64,000 bases of DNA from Colius striatus. Lineage: Eukaryota; Chordata; Aves; Coliiformes; Coliidae. Made by a program: the position numbers and the translations under genes. Positions 1 through 17,885 of this stretch are shown piece by piece (the stretch's first letter is position 1; the number at the start of each line of letters is the position of its first letter). The DNA is taken from positions 6,082,001-6,146,000 of the forward strand of contig NC_084790.1 of assembly GCF_028858725.1 (NCBI RefSeq), given 5' to 3'. A model generated the notes under the pieces. It had not been told where the DNA came from. It was given only the letters and a program-made list of their open reading frames with translations, and did not search any database.

Positions 1-5798
<5,798 letters not shown>

Positions 5799-6395
5799 GG
5801 CTGCCGGCCCCCCGGCCTGGCCCCACCGCGGAGGACTGACCTCAGCCTCGCCCTTGCCGCCCCGGGACCAACGAGGGACTTGCCAACCCCCCCCCGGGGA
5901 GGCTGGGGTCAGGCAACCCCCTCCTCATCTTGACACCCCGCAATGGCTGCAGCTCGGCCCTCCCAGCGTGGGCCCTGGCTGGAGACATGGACCCCTGTGA
6001 GCCGGGGTGTCGGGGAGGGGACACACACACCTGGGGATATATACACAAGCTGTGCCGTGAATCTGTCACTGTGGGTGAGCTCTGCTGGGGAAGCAAGGGA
6101 GGGAGAGCATGGCCAAAACCCCTCCGGGGCCAAGGGGTCCGGCGCAGCTCACGTCCATCCTGCTCAGCCTCCTCCTGTCTCTTCCAGTGCCCATCCTCTG
6201 CTGGCCCCAGCCCAGGGGCTGGCCTGTCCCTCCCCTGGGGACCAGCTGTCCTCCCTTGCAGCAGCATCCTTACAAGGGCAGTTGGCCCCACCCTCTCCCA
6301 GGTTTCGGGTTGTTTTGGGTGATTTTGGTTTTTAATTCAGCCCTATTTGCCTTGTTGGAGCAAAAGGAATCAATAAACGCAGCAAGCCAAGTTGG
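5799..6395 (+). other. RUNDC3A: RUNDC3A 3' UTR
   Basis: The stretch runs from the TGA at 5796-5798 to just beyond the AATAAA at 6372-6377. It contains no other recognised feature apart from a short CA run near 6018-6030. Confidence 0.7.
6372..6377 (+). terminator. RUNDC3A: Polyadenylation signal AATAAA of RUNDC3A
   Basis: This is a canonical hexamer about 575 bases after the stop codon. It is the first AATAAA downstream of the gene on the plus strand. Confidence 0.75.
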
Positions 6396-6735
6396 CCTCC
6401 ATGAGCTTCCCCCTGAGCCAGGAGAGGAAAAGGAGGGGGAAATGACCCCTTCTGCTCTTCACCACGAGGTCCTAGAAAAGGATCTCATGAGCCTTCCCCT
6501 ATGAGACCACCATGGCAAGGAGAGCACCCCTGTGACATAGCAGGTCACCCAAGGATGGGGCAGCCCCTGCCCATCACAGGGGTTGCAGAGATGTCCAGGG
6601 GATCTCCTTACCCCCAGTAAAAGACCCAGTGAAGACCTGGTGGATGGCAGCAAACCCCTACCGTGGGGACACAGTTGTCACCCAAGGGGTGCCTTTCACA
6701 GCCCCAGCATGCCAGGAACAGGGAAAGACACTGTT
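6396..6735. other. Short intergenic gap between convergent 3' ends
   Basis: About 340 bases separate the inferred cleavage sites of RUNDC3A (plus) and SLC25A39 (minus). No gene or repeat was recognised. Confidence 0.55.
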
Positions 6736-6755
6736 GTGCTAAGAGACAAGTAGTA

Positions 6756-6761
6756 TTTTAT
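6756..6761 (-). terminator. SLC25A39: Polyadenylation signal AATAAA of SLC25A39
   Basis: TTTATT on the plus strand reads AATAAA on the minus strand, about 700 bases downstream of the SLC25A39 stop codon. Cleavage is expected near 6740. The 3' UTR would occupy roughly 6740-7459. Confidence 0.75.
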
Positions 6762-7459
6762 TTAAGAAAATAAGAGAAATCCCCTTCTAGAGTGCCAGGG
6801 CAAGCTGGGGCAGCACCTGCACCAGGCACAACGCTGAGGCAAGCCCTCACAGTGAAGGGACAGGGCAGAGGTTCCCAGAATGCCCCCTCAGAGCAGCAGC
6901 AAGGTCTATCCCCATGCAGGCTCCAAGCCCAGAGTCTGGCAGGAGACAGGGGCTCCATGAGTGGGAGGAGAGGTCCAAAGACAAGAGAGGATCCTGCCAT
7001 GTCCCCGCAACCATCAGAGCCAGCAAGAGGACCCTGTGCGTGACTGATGGCAAGGAGAGGCAGACCCCTAGCTGGAGCAGGGTTGGGAGGCCCAGGCAGG
7101 CAGAGAAGCCCCTGAGGGTTTGGTCCTCAACAGAGCCCCAGCCTCCACGTCCTGCCCTGGTGCCAGGGCACCCCATACTTGCCAGAGCGTCCATGAATCC
7201 AGCAGCAGCATCCCTCCAGCCTCATGGGATGAGCACGAGGGACTGTGTATCGCCCACAGCGGCAGGCGGGATGTCCCGCAGTGCAGCTGGGGCTGGAGAG
7301 CGAGGCCGGGCTGGGTCCAGGGAGGCAGAGCATGGCACGAAGGCACTTGGGCTGGCGTGGCCATGTGCAGTTCGCTGCTCCCAGGGCACCTCATCGGGAG
7401 CAGGCCGGGCACCGGCCCCTGGGGCACCAACCACGTCCAGTCCTGCCCCAGCCTCGGGC

Positions 7460-10400
7460 TCACAACCCGCGCAGCTGCCGCTCCTGGTTCACCTTTTGGA
7501 AGAAGGTCTTGCCGAATTCATAGGTGCTGATCATGATGGCACAGGCCGGTGCCACCTTAATGACACGGGGCAGGAACCCTGCAAGGACAACCCTGTCAGC
7601 CCCTCGGCGACATCAGGGCAGCAGTAAAGCCCAGCCTGGGGCATGTCCTTACCCGCAAACAGCCCCCGGGTGCCAGACTCCGCGCGGATACGCCGCATGA
7701 GCAGCCAGGTGGAGGAAGGCTTGGAGGCCGCGACTGCGGGGAGAGGGTGAGGGTCCAGGGATGCCCATGTCTCACTGAGGAGCCCTGCTTGCCCCAAGGC
7801 ACGCTCCCCGAGCCCAGCCCCTCACCTGGGTGCACCTCGCTGTCTCCCAGCTCGATCTGCCGCTGGGTCTTCACCACGTCGAAGGGCAGAGTCAGCACTG
7901 CAGCCACCTGTGGGCCGGGCAGCGGGGCGTGAGCGAGATCCGGCCACCCTGGCTGATGCCAGCTCTGCCATCACCTCCTCGCGCTGTGCCAGCCCCATCC
8001 CCTGCTCCCAGCACAGGCCATGCCCCCTTCTCGCAGCCAAGCGAGCCCCTGCATGGGGCAGACCCAGGGCCCCGGACTCACCGTCCCAGAGATGCCTCCA
8101 GCTGCGAAGCTGATCATGAACGTGGCCTCGTCCAGCCGGGCCTGTCTGCAGAGCCACTCCCTCACCAGCTCATAGTTAAACCAGTAGAGAGCTGGCAGGA
8201 GATGAGAAACACCAGCGCTACAATGAGTCTCCCTGGACTCATTCACCTCCCCTGGCCCACGCCTGTCCCCCCGTCACGCCTCAGCACCAGGGCTCAGCCT
8301 GCGCCCCCGCAGCCATACCCGAGAAGGGGACGTCTCGCAGCACGGTGGGGCCCCAGCCCCTCCAGAGGGACAGCCAGCCGTCCTGGGCCACCGCCGACTG
8401 GATGCAGAGGCCCAGCTCCCGGTAGCTGAGCTGCCGGGACTGCATCTTGGTGCGGATGAGCTCCAGGGGGCTGATGACCGTCACGGCACCGACTGCAAGG
8501 GATGGGACGTCAGGCATCAGCCCCAGCCGCTCCGGCAGCAGTCTCAGAGCTGCTGGTGTGCCGCAACGGCACAGAAGGGCAGCAAATGTGGGCACCGACG
8601 GCCAGGACACCCGCTGTGCTCTCCTGTGAGGACACAGGGTGGGCACAGGGGGACCCCCAGGGAGGAGAGGTACTCACGCCTGGCAAGGGCCCCGGCCAGC
8701 AAGGGGATGTAGGGGATGTGGTACCCCCGGCCTCCTGTCCGAGCACACAGGTAGTCCCGGAGCTGGTCGTAGGCAGTGAAGTAAATGATGGTGGCTGGCA
8801 CAGCCATGACCCTGACGAGGAGGAAGGGTGTGAGGGGCATGCATGCCCTCCCTGGAGGCTGGGAGCAGGCTTGGGGCATATGGCCAAACACCTGGGCAGG
8901 TGTTAGGCACCCTGACCTCCCACCCCAACCCCCCCCCCCCCCGCCCCGGTAGGATCCAAACTCACAGCGTTGGGGGCAAGCCACTCCACAGAGACCTGAT
9001 GCCCTCATAGCGTGTGATCTTCACAAAGGCATCCTGGGGAGAACAGAGCACCGGGGAGAGGGGTTAGAGGGGATAAGACAGCCAAGCACCACCCCACCAG
9101 CAAACCCCCTGACCCCCTCTCTGGGACAGGAAGACCCCTGCCCACCCTGCCCGTGCCTGCAGCCCCTACCAGCGTGCCACTGAAGTGTGTGGGGGTCTTG
9201 TACCAGGCGGTGCAGCCGTTGCCATTCTGGCAGATGTACAGATGGTCCATAAGCCCATTGCAGTAGAGAAAACACTTCCCTGGGGTAGAATGCAACACCA
9301 CTGCTGTTAAACAGGAGACTCTCCTCCTCTGCCCAATGCCCAGCCCATTGATCCCCCAAACCACCACTTCTCCCAGGAGAGAGACAAACCCGCAATGCCT
9401 GAGCCTGGTGAGGATCAGCCCCAGACCAAGGCCAGGAGAGGGATAAGCCTCCAGCATAGGCAGACCCCTGGGGTGGGGGGCACCCAGCGCCACCACAGGG
9501 ATGGTGCAAAGCAGCAGCCCTTGCCAGCAGCTGGGGAGGTTTATGCCTTGCTGGCACCAGCTCCACTGCCCTGGCATAGAAGGGATGCCATCGCAGGGTG
9601 CCAGTATGGCCCTTCAACTGTGCTCTTGGGCCAGGCATAGGGATGCTGGGCAGTAGGGTAGAAGCAGGGTGGCAAAGATCCAAGGGGACTTTAATGTACT
9701 GAGAGGACAGGAGAGAGTGACGAGACAGGTCAAGGTCAACTGGAGCACAGACAGCCAGGTCTGTTGCGCAACAGACCCCCAAGCACACCTCCCGGGCAAG
9801 AAACCAGCAGGGCTGTTGCACAGGCAGCCCCACAGTAGGGCTGCAAGAGCAGCTGCGGTGCTGGGGACGATCACAGAGTGATGTCCTCTCAGCTGAAGGA
9901 GCCCAAGCCACCACCAGCAGGGAAGCAAACTGGGGTCAAGGCTTGGCAAAGTGGAGCTGCCTAGAGCCCCTAGGAGTACTCACATGTAGCCTGCTGAGTG
10001 CCCCAGGGCACAGACCCAGCTGACAATGCTGAAACACACAATGGGGACACCGCTGAGCCACGACATGGGGATATGCCGCCTCCCCAGGCTGGGGAACACA
10101 CTTGTGCTGCAGCCCCAAGCCAGGCAGCGGGAGAGCTCCGTGGCTGAAGAAGCTGGATGCCTCCACAGCCACTTCACAAGTAGCCTCTATTGTCACCAAA
10201 CCAATCCCTTGCGATTAGCCCCAGCCCACTGACCCCACAAGGGGAGGGACAGACAAGGAGCAGAGCCCATAGGGTCTCTTCTGCCTTGTGGACACTGCAG
10301 AGCAACACAGAGACCAGGACAAAGGCTGCTAGAGGAAGAGTGAGGAGCTGGAGCAGGCTGAGCCCTTCTGCTCTTTCCCCAGGGCTGTCAGGCACGGTGC

Positions 10401-10877
10401 TGACTTGGCATCATCACGAGGCTGCGAAGGGGGATGGACACAGCCAAGCACTGGCCCAGATTCCCCATCGGGGCCCCCTGAGCCTATCAGGATGAGGGGC
10501 CCACAGTAACCTGCTGCCTCGCAACAGCCCCACGCTCAGGAGCTGAGAAATCCCTGCCACCAGCTCTGCCAACAGAGACATCTACGTGGGCTGCTGCCTG
10601 TCTGCCTGGGGGTGGCTGGGCAGAGCCCTGCCCCGAGCAGCGTTACCTTTAGAGAAGGGAGTCCTCTGGGCCTGCAGCCGGATCTTCACCACATCCAGCG
10701 GCGTCACTGCAACGACACCACTCTTCAGCCACCCCGCAGGGCACCACCCCCCCCACCCCGTGCCCGCCAGCGCCCCTCACCGAAGAGGGATGTGAGGATG
10801 GCCCCCGTCCCCGAGGCCAGCATCTGCTGCAGCGGCGTGATGCCCCCGCCGGGGCTCCGTGACGGCGTCTCTGCCAT
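7460..10877 (-). CDS. SLC25A39: Mitochondrial solute carrier family 25 member 39 (glutathione transport), complete coding region, 10 exons
   Basis: In transcript order the coding exons are 10877-10781, 10706-10647, 9279-9170, 9033-8966, 8811-8678, 8492-8319, 8191-8082, 7907-7826, 7733-7653 and 7578-7460. All are GT-AG and in phase, giving 344 residues (the short human isoform has about 351). The protein begins [26 protein letters not shown]. It has the three carrier signatures PLDVVK (35-40), PLELIR (165-170) and PFDVVK (259-264), one per repeat, and ends with an [15 protein letters not shown] motif. Family knowledge: this inner-membrane carrier is required for mitochondrial glutathione import. 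Four matrix-loop cysteines (here Cys55, 59, 69 and 75) keep the spacing of the human residues linked to Fe-S/glutathione-dependent stability. SLC25A40 is the nearest paralogue; the position beside RUNDC3A supports SLC25A39. The start has a good Kozak context (GCGCCATGG). Confidence 0.96.
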
Positions 10878-11707
10878 GGCGCCGGTCCCCTGCAACACAC
10901 GGCGGGGGGATGCTGGAGCTGGGGGTGCTGCGGGGGGGGGTCAAGCTCCCCGGGGAGCGATGGGACAGGCGATGGCTCCCCAGAGAGCACCCCCCTGCCC
11001 TCCCCAACGTGCCAGCACACAGCCAGGCATACCCCCTCCAGCCCTGCTATCGGGGAGGCGCAGGACAGGCGCGGCCCTCCCCGTAATCGTGCTGTCCCGG
11101 GCACGGGGAGGGGGGGGGATAGGGACCACTCCTGGGGCTGGCCCAGCCCCGATAACACCTCCCCCAGCCCCATCACTGGCAGCAGGCCCAGCCTCGCTGG
11201 AGAGGTGGGGAAGGCCCAGGACACCCTTCTGTGTCCTTGGAGGGAGGACTGAGCCTCCCCTCTCTGTGTTGGGAAACGAAGGGATAGGAAGGCACAAAGT
11301 CCAAAGGCAGCCATGCTGCAACGGACTCTCCAGCCCCAGCTGAGAAGGCAGCAGAGCCCAGCACTGCCATGGAGGGACACCTGGAGGGGCAATCCCCCTG
11401 GCACGGTGGGGGGAAGCTTTCAAGGAGCACCCCAGAAAGGGTTGGCACACCCAGAACCTTCCACGTGCCTCCCCCCTTCCCCTGCTGCCAACCCCTGCGA
11501 GGCTCGAGGCTCGGCAAGGCTACAGCCCCCAGGGCTGGCGCCTCTGCCCTCAGGGAGGGGGGATATCAGAGCCTTCCTGTGGGAGAAGGATGGGGAGGCT
11601 GCTGCCCCATGCCACAGCGGGGCTGGTGCTCATACTGTGCTGGGGCCCTGGCTGTGCCAGAAGAGCTTCCAGCCCTCTTTTCTTTTCCCAAAGCCAGCAA
11701 ATGCAGC

Positions 11708-11726
11708 AAAAAAAAAAAAAAAAAAG
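11708..11726 (+). repeat. A19 homopolymer in SLC25A39 intron 1
   Basis: This is a run of 19 A residues. I could not identify a retroposed gene upstream of it, so it may be a simple microsatellite or the tail of an unrecognised retroposon. Confidence 0.6.
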
Positions 11727-13197
11727 GACCCTTCACTGTGTGAGTCAGCAAACTGCAAGGTCAGAACAGTCATAAATCTCCCAGTTACAGGCTTTGGACT
11801 CGTTAGGTGCCCAAGGCTGCAAACAGGGGTGGGTCTATTCTGGAGCTGCACCAGAGAGCTGGGTGCTGTCTGCAAGTGGGCACAGGGCCCGCTGTGCCTG
11901 TCACGGGACAGTGGTGAGGCAGTGCAGTACTCTGGCACACCCCAGAAGACCACACAGCCATGGCAAAACTGTGCCAGAGGCAGGGCACTCACCCCTGCAC
12001 CAGATCCGATGCAGCCCTCCTGTAAAGCCTTACACAAGCCAGGGGAAAAAAAGTCTCTCACTCAAAGCACTGCAACACCTGAATGGCTTAAAACATGCCA
12101 TTTGTACATGCCACAACATGTCCTTCTCCCTTTCTGCTGGGAGCAGTGGAGCCCAGAACCCGCAGGGCACCAGTAAGAGCTTTCTGGCCACCTCCAGTCT
12201 CCTGTCTCAACTGGGAGCTGTTCCCAGGAAAACAACAGGCCCCTAAAACCATGACCCTGAGCTCACTGCTCAGCCTGGAGCACTGCTGGGTCTAGGCACA
12301 GTGCCACGATGGTTGATATGATGAGTAGGGAAAAAAAGCAAATGTGCATTAAAACAATAAAGACAAGAAACTCGAGGGAACATGAGGCTGCTGGCTCAGC
12401 ACCCTCTTCCCATGCAGTAAGGGCTCCCCTGGGTGTTGGAGCCCCAAGGAAAATCCTGTGGGCAGACCCCTCCAGTGCTGCCCAGCACTTGGGCTGCTGC
12501 AGCCCGGGCTGCCCAGCCGTGGTGACACCGTCCCCCCCCCCTAAACCGTGCCTAGAGGTGTCATTCCTGCACCAGGGTGTCATTCTGCCAGGGCACACCC
12601 CACCAGCCGCCCTGCCTCGGGCAGGACCCAAGCACTGCCTGAACAGCTACCAGCGCATATCGGGGTTGGCTTTCGGATCTCGCTCGGTGGTGCAGGGGGT
12701 CAGTGGGTTGGGGGCCAAACCACCAGCCAGGGAGCAGCGGAACGAGTGCTGCCGTGTCTCCTGGGGCGCACGAACACCCAGCCTGGCCGGGGGTGCCCCC
12801 TCCGGATGGGTGCAGCCCCCCACCCTGGAGCTCGCACCCCCACGTGGGGTCCGCAGCCCCGCTCCGAGGCTTGCAACCTCCCCCTCACGGCTCGCAGCCC
12901 CCAGCCCAGGGCTGCACGCTCCTCACCGGGGTCTGCAGCTCCTCCACGCACATCATTCCCTCCTCTGGGTCTGCAGCCCACCCCCCGCCACCCGAGTCCC
13001 CGCCGGGCTTCGCAGCTCCCGTGCTGGGGTTCGCCCCGGCGCCCCGCTCCCACCCCAGCAAAGCCGAGAGCCCGGGGGAGGCCCTCGCGGCCGCCTGCGC
13101 CCGCCCCACACGGACCCCGGCCCCGGGGGAAACTGAGGCGGCGGCCTCGCGCGTGCCGGGTCGCGGGGAGGTCACCGGGGGCCCAGCCCCGCCCCAC

Positions 13198-13290
13198 CTG
13201 CTCATTCCAGCCGCGCGCGGCGTCTCCCTCGGCCGGCACCGGCACCGGCAGCGCGAGCGCGGCGGGCGGCGGCGCCTTTAAGGAGCCCCA
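13198..13290 (-). promoter_or_regulatory. SLC25A39: Probable non-coding first exon and core promoter of SLC25A39
   Basis: The first coding exon (10889-10781) carries only 12 bases of leader after a good acceptor (TTGCAG at 10890), so an upstream exon must exist. Within the CpG island a minus-strand donor reads GAGCAG|GTGGGGC with the exon ending at 13198. The exon limits are inferred. An ETS/GABP-like CGGAAGTG on the minus strand (13343-13336) lies just upstream, which is common for nuclear genes of mitochondrial proteins. Confidence 0.45.
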
Positions 13291-14159
13291 TGGGCGCCTC
13301 GCGCCCCTCCGCCGCGCGCCGGCAGCCCCGCGCGCCACTTCCGCCCCGAGCCGGCGCCGCCGCGCACGCGCCCTGCGGCCCGCGCGCCCCCTGTCGGCCG
13401 GGAGGGGACGCGGGGGGCGGCAGCGGGGGCTCGGCCGGGGACGGTGGGCTCTGTCCCCTCGCCGTGCCGGAGGCGGGCCGCCCTCGGCGCTCCCTCCGCT
13501 TCCCGCAGCGCGGGCCGGGTGAGGTTGAGCCATCGTGGACACGTGCGGGAGCTGCCTCGCCGCCCGCACACTGCGCGGCACGCAGCTGGGTCCGCGCTGC
13601 TCCCCGACTGCCGGGGAGGAACGAAGCCCGTTAGTTGCCTCTCAGCCAAAGCTGGCCCAGGCGTAGCATCTGCTCCTCTCCATCTGCTGCTTCCTTCTGC
13701 AATCTCTCCGTCCAGCCCTTCTGTGGCCCAAGAAATAGGGTGGAAGCCCAGCCTGGAGCAGAACCGTGCCCCATGAGCAGAGAAGCACTTTCTGCATCAG
13801 CAGCAGCTGTGGCTACTGCAAGGACGCTGCAGGGCAGGTGCTTTCACGACCTGGTCCCACTGACAGCAGGACCAGCAGGGGGCTAGCAAGGGGGAACCAT
13901 CTCTAAGGTGCTGCTGCTGGGAGACTGAAGCACCAGGAGTCAGCTTCCACCCTACTCTCCCTTATGAAGTCCAAGGGGAGGAGGTGGGGGCTCGCTGGGG
14001 TGTTTTAACCCGAAACAGCTAGGACATGGAAGCATTGAGCCATGTACAATGCTGTCAGCAAGAGCCCTCAGGGACATAGGATGTGGATTGGTGTGTGCTT
14101 TGAGGGGAATGCGGGTTAGGGCCTAAGAAAGGGACCTTTCTGACTTGTGACAGAAATAG
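13291..14159. other. CpG island tail and intergenic DNA, no gene recognised
   Basis: CpG density falls off after about 13620. Several long GC-rich frames overlap here on both strands, but none has a family signature and they coincide with the promoter island. I found no granulin-type Cys-rich repeat, which would be the next gene in the human order. Confidence 0.5.
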
Positions 14160-14742
14160 TGTGGCCAGCAGGACCAGGACAATGACTGTGTCCCTGTACT
14201 GGGCAGGGGTGAGGCTGCACCTGGACTGCTATGCTCAGTGTTGGGCCCATCACTGCCAGAGAGATACCGAGGGGCTGGAGAGTGTCAGGGCGACGAAACT
14301 GAGGAAGGGTCTGGAGCACAAGTCTGATGAGAAGTGGATGAGGGTCCTGGGAGTGATCCAGCTGGAGAAGAGGAGGCTGAGGGGACACCTTCTCTCTCTC
14401 AGCAACTCCCTGACAGGAGGTTGTGGCCTGGGGGGGGGGGTGAGGTTGGTTTCTTCTCCTGAGTGACAAGCAACAGGACAAGAGGAAAAGGCCTCAGGTT
14501 GCACCACGGAAGTTTAGATTGGACATTAGGAAAAAGTTATTCTTTGAAAGCATTGGAACAGGCTGCCCAGGGAAGGGGAGATACTAATACCTTGGGGGCA
14601 TTTAGAAGATGTGCAGATGTGGCACTCATGGAGATGGTTTACTGGTGGATAGGGCAGTGCTGGGATAACAGTGGGACACAATGATCTTAAAGGTCTTTCC
14701 CAACTTAAACAGCTCTAGGATTCTATTCTAGGATTCTATGAA
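14160..14742 (+). mobile_element. CR1 LINE, 3' end, plus orientation, 5'-truncated
   Basis: The sequence follows the CR1 3' region: the end of the reverse-transcriptase frame (CTGGAGAAGAGGAGGCTGAG near 14361), the degenerate block around TTTAGATTGGACATTAGG (14513-14530), then GATCTTAAAGGTCTTTCCCAAC, and ATTCTA-type terminal repeats at 14718-14741. The reading frame is broken, so the copy is inactive. This element type is diagnostic of birds and other sauropsids. Confidence 0.9.
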
Positions 14743-16820
14743 ATGTGATATGTTAAGAGCTTTTTGGGATATTTTTCTGTGTGTTAGCCAGCTGGAAAAT
14801 CTCTTTTATGTGAACGGCTACAGGTTGTGCTTCTACCTCTTCTACTTGAGAGCGGCTTTATGAATGAAAAAGCATGAGAAGAAGATTCTTAAGTCCTTTC
14901 TCTGGTCTTAGAAGAAAGACGTACTTAAGAACATGCTGTTAGACTTAGAACTTCACTCCCCAAAATGGGCTGCTATACTCTCTGCTCATGTCTCCATTAA
15001 CAAATAGAAGCATTGGAGCCTTCTCTATTACTTCTCTCTGGTTTTGTATGAGTTGTGTCTCAACTTAGGGACTTGCCTTGTCTGGGAGGCTAAAACACTA
15101 CCTCTGCTTAATGTAGTTGCTTCCATTTGCTCTTTGGACTGTACTGGAAGTCCCTGTGCTTCCTGTGGAGAGTCCAGAGTCCTATTGTGCTCTCTGAGGT
15201 TGTCTTATTTCTGTTGGTGTTTTAACCTAGAGAAGATGCTTTAAGTTTGTTCATGGGCTGATGTGAGAGCAGCAGAGCAGTGCTGAAAGCTGTCCTTGCA
15301 CCTTGCCAATGGGTGCTGCCCGATGGTGTAATATGAGCTGATAACAGCAGATGGCTCTCAAAGTCCCTCTGAACCCTGGATGGACACTAACACAGGCTCT
15401 AGCCCGGCCGTGTTAGTTGTCCTGTATAATGCAATCCTCTTCCTTACTTTAGAGCCCTGACTCAAACTCAAGGTCTGAAGACTGCAGTGGTGCCTACACC
15501 TCTCTCTGCTCCCGTGCGAGTGCCATCACGTGGCAAGAACAGGAAAGACTTCAGAGACAGGCAATTACAGATAGCCACCAGCACGCGGTAAGCAGTAGTT
15601 TAGCGCTTCAGTTTGCAAACACAGTGGTATTTGCTAAGTTAGCCCGTTTCACCCTAGAGCGATGTTCCCTATCTCTGCAGAACTATCAGGGCTGTGATGA
15701 CTGCTCACCTCCAGGAACAGAGTCCCTTCTAGCTGCTGGCATCTCTGAACTTGGTCAACAAAGCTCCTAATGACAGGAGCAGCTTCAGCCCTGTGAGTTG
15801 CTGTTGGCATCTGGGTAGAGGCTGTAATCACCCCGGGTTTGTGCTTGAGGGAGAGGAACTGCTGTGCGTGTTAGTCTGGGTATGCAGACATATAGAGATC
15901 CTGAATTTGTGAGCACTCACAGCCCTTCCTTGATACCAAGGCCAAGTGAAACTTGACTTTATGTGGTGTGAGGGCAGGAACCTAATAATTCCCACAAGGT
16001 CACTTAAGCGAATGCATCCAGTAGCTCCCTTATGAGCCAACTCTGCCTCTTATAGATACACGGGGTTTAAATGATCTGGAAAGCCTCTTTTAGCAGGTAA
16101 TTTAGAAATGGAGTAATGATTAATTAAAAAAAAAAACCAAACCTCTCAGGGGTATTTGGTCTCATGTCTTCTCTCTGTAGGTGTTGGGCTCTCTGCACAC
16201 TTTCCACACTTCAGCTGAGAAGGAAAAGGAATAATCTTTTTCAAGCTGGGGTGGAGGCAAGAGGGAAGTGCCTAAGACGGTTCAGTCTCAAATGTCAGGT
16301 CTCTCCATTTGCTAAAGTGATCAGAGGGAAGGTGGTGAATTTGTTTTTCCTGTGCTCCGTGCTGCGGAGCAGCAGGCGAGGAGCTTGCTGGCTGCCTCTT
16401 TTGCTGAGTCACTGCCTACTCATTGCCCATGCTGTCATAACACCCAGACAGTTTCTGTCTCTGCTTTAGGTCTTTGCAGCCCTGCTGTCCTTAGCAGGGG
16501 TCAGAGGGGTGTACCGTGCTTCCATGGCCCATGAAAATGAAGAGAACTGTGACTGAGTTGCAAATAGATGTGTATGGTTTCAACGTGTGAGAAGTGGAGC
16601 TAGTTGAGCTGTAATCCCACCCTTGAGCCACAAAGTTACATGCAGAGTCAGCACTACTGAGGAAAGTTTGGATGAGCCGTGTGCTGGTTGGCTTAGCACT
16701 GGCCTGGGTGATGCCCACTGTGACTGACAGCATCTAGGCACAGCTGGGAAAAAGGCTTCATGGAGAGGCTTCAAAGCATGGCTTTGGACATGAATCTAGG
16801 GAATGGGTCTTCCGGATTTA
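14743..16820. other. Intergenic, nothing recognised
   Basis: AT-richer DNA with only short open frames and no recognised exon or repeat. A short A-run lies at 16124-16135. Confidence 0.5.
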
Positions 16821-17885
16821 CAGAATCATAGAGTGGTGGGGGTTGGAAAGGACTTCTAGAGATCATCTGTCCAACACCCTGCTAAAGCAGGTCCACCCAG
16901 GTCAGGTCACAAGAACATGTCCAGGTGGGTTCTGAAAACCTCCTGAGAAGGAGCCTCCACACCCTCCCTGGGCAGCCTGTGCCAGGGCTCCCTCACCTTA
17001 ACAGCAAAGGAGTTTTTCCTTGTGTTTAAGTGGAACTTTTTGTGTTCCAGCTTATGTCCATTACCCCTTGTCCTGTCACTGGACACTAGAGAGAGAAGCT
17101 GCCCCATCCTGCTGACATCCACCCTTTAGATACTTGTAAGTGTTAGTGAGTGTTCCCCCTTAGTCTTCTCCAGACTAAACAGCCCCAGATCCCACAGCCT
17201 TTCCTCATAAGGAAGATGTTCCAGTCCCCTGATCATCTTGGTGGCCCTGTGCTAGACTCTCCCTAGAAGTTCTCTGTCACTCTTGAGCTGGGGAGCCCAG
17301 AACTGGACACAGGACTCCAGATGAGGCCTCACCAGGGCAGAGCAGAGGGAGAGGAAAACCTCCCTTGACCTGCTGGCCACACTCTTCTTAATGCTCCCCA
17401 GGATGCCATTGGCTTCTTGGCCACGAGGGCACATTGCTGGCTCATGTTTAGTTTATTATCAACCAGCACTCCCAGGTCTCTCTCCTGGAGCTGCTCTCCA
17501 GCAGTTCGACCCCCAGCCTGTACTGGTGCATGGGGTTGTTCCTCCCCAGGTGCAGGACTCTGCACTTGTCCTTGTTGAACCTCATGAGGTTCCTCTCTGC
17601 CCCCAGTGGGGTCAAGATCCCACTGAATGGCAGCACAGCCTTCTGGTGAACCAGCCAGTTTGGTGCCATCAGGGGACTTGCTGAGGGTACACTCTGTCCC
17701 CTCATGCAGGTCACTGATGAAGATGTTGAATTGGACTGACCCCAGAACTGACAAGCTCTCCATTGGCCAGAGGCGGCCAACTTGACTGCTCCATTGATCA
17801 CCACTCTCTGGGTTCTGTCATTCAGCCGGTTCTCAATCTACCTCACCAACTACTCATCCAACCCACACTGCCTGAGCTGTGTGGG
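16821..17885 (-). mobile_element. CR1 LINE, long 3' portion with degraded ORF2, minus orientation
   Basis: The plus strand opens with CAGAATCATAGAGTGG, the reverse complement of the CR1 terminus, and continues through the 3' UTR into the carboxyl end of the reverse-transcriptase ORF. A minus-strand frame at 17763-17329 still shows motifs such as [18 protein letters not shown] and [22 protein letters not shown]. Stops and frameshifts interrupt it, and it is 5'-truncated near 17885. It closely resembles the copy at 57782-58272, so both probably belong to one subfamily. Confidence 0.92.

Noticed and set aside
11640-11726. Possible processed pseudogene ending in the A19 run
   Set aside because: No coding similarity could be seen upstream of the A run and no flanking duplication was evident.
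12548-13649. Overlapping GC-rich frames of up to 324 codons around the SLC25A39 promoter island
   Set aside because: Stops are rare in high-GC DNA. The translations are Pro/Arg/Ala-rich without a domain, and they overlap on both strands, so they are most likely compositional shadows.
17329-17763. Minus-strand 144-codon frame resembling a reverse transcriptase
   Set aside because: This is not a host gene. It is the decayed ORF2 end of the CR1 copy at 16821-17885, interrupted by frameshifts.
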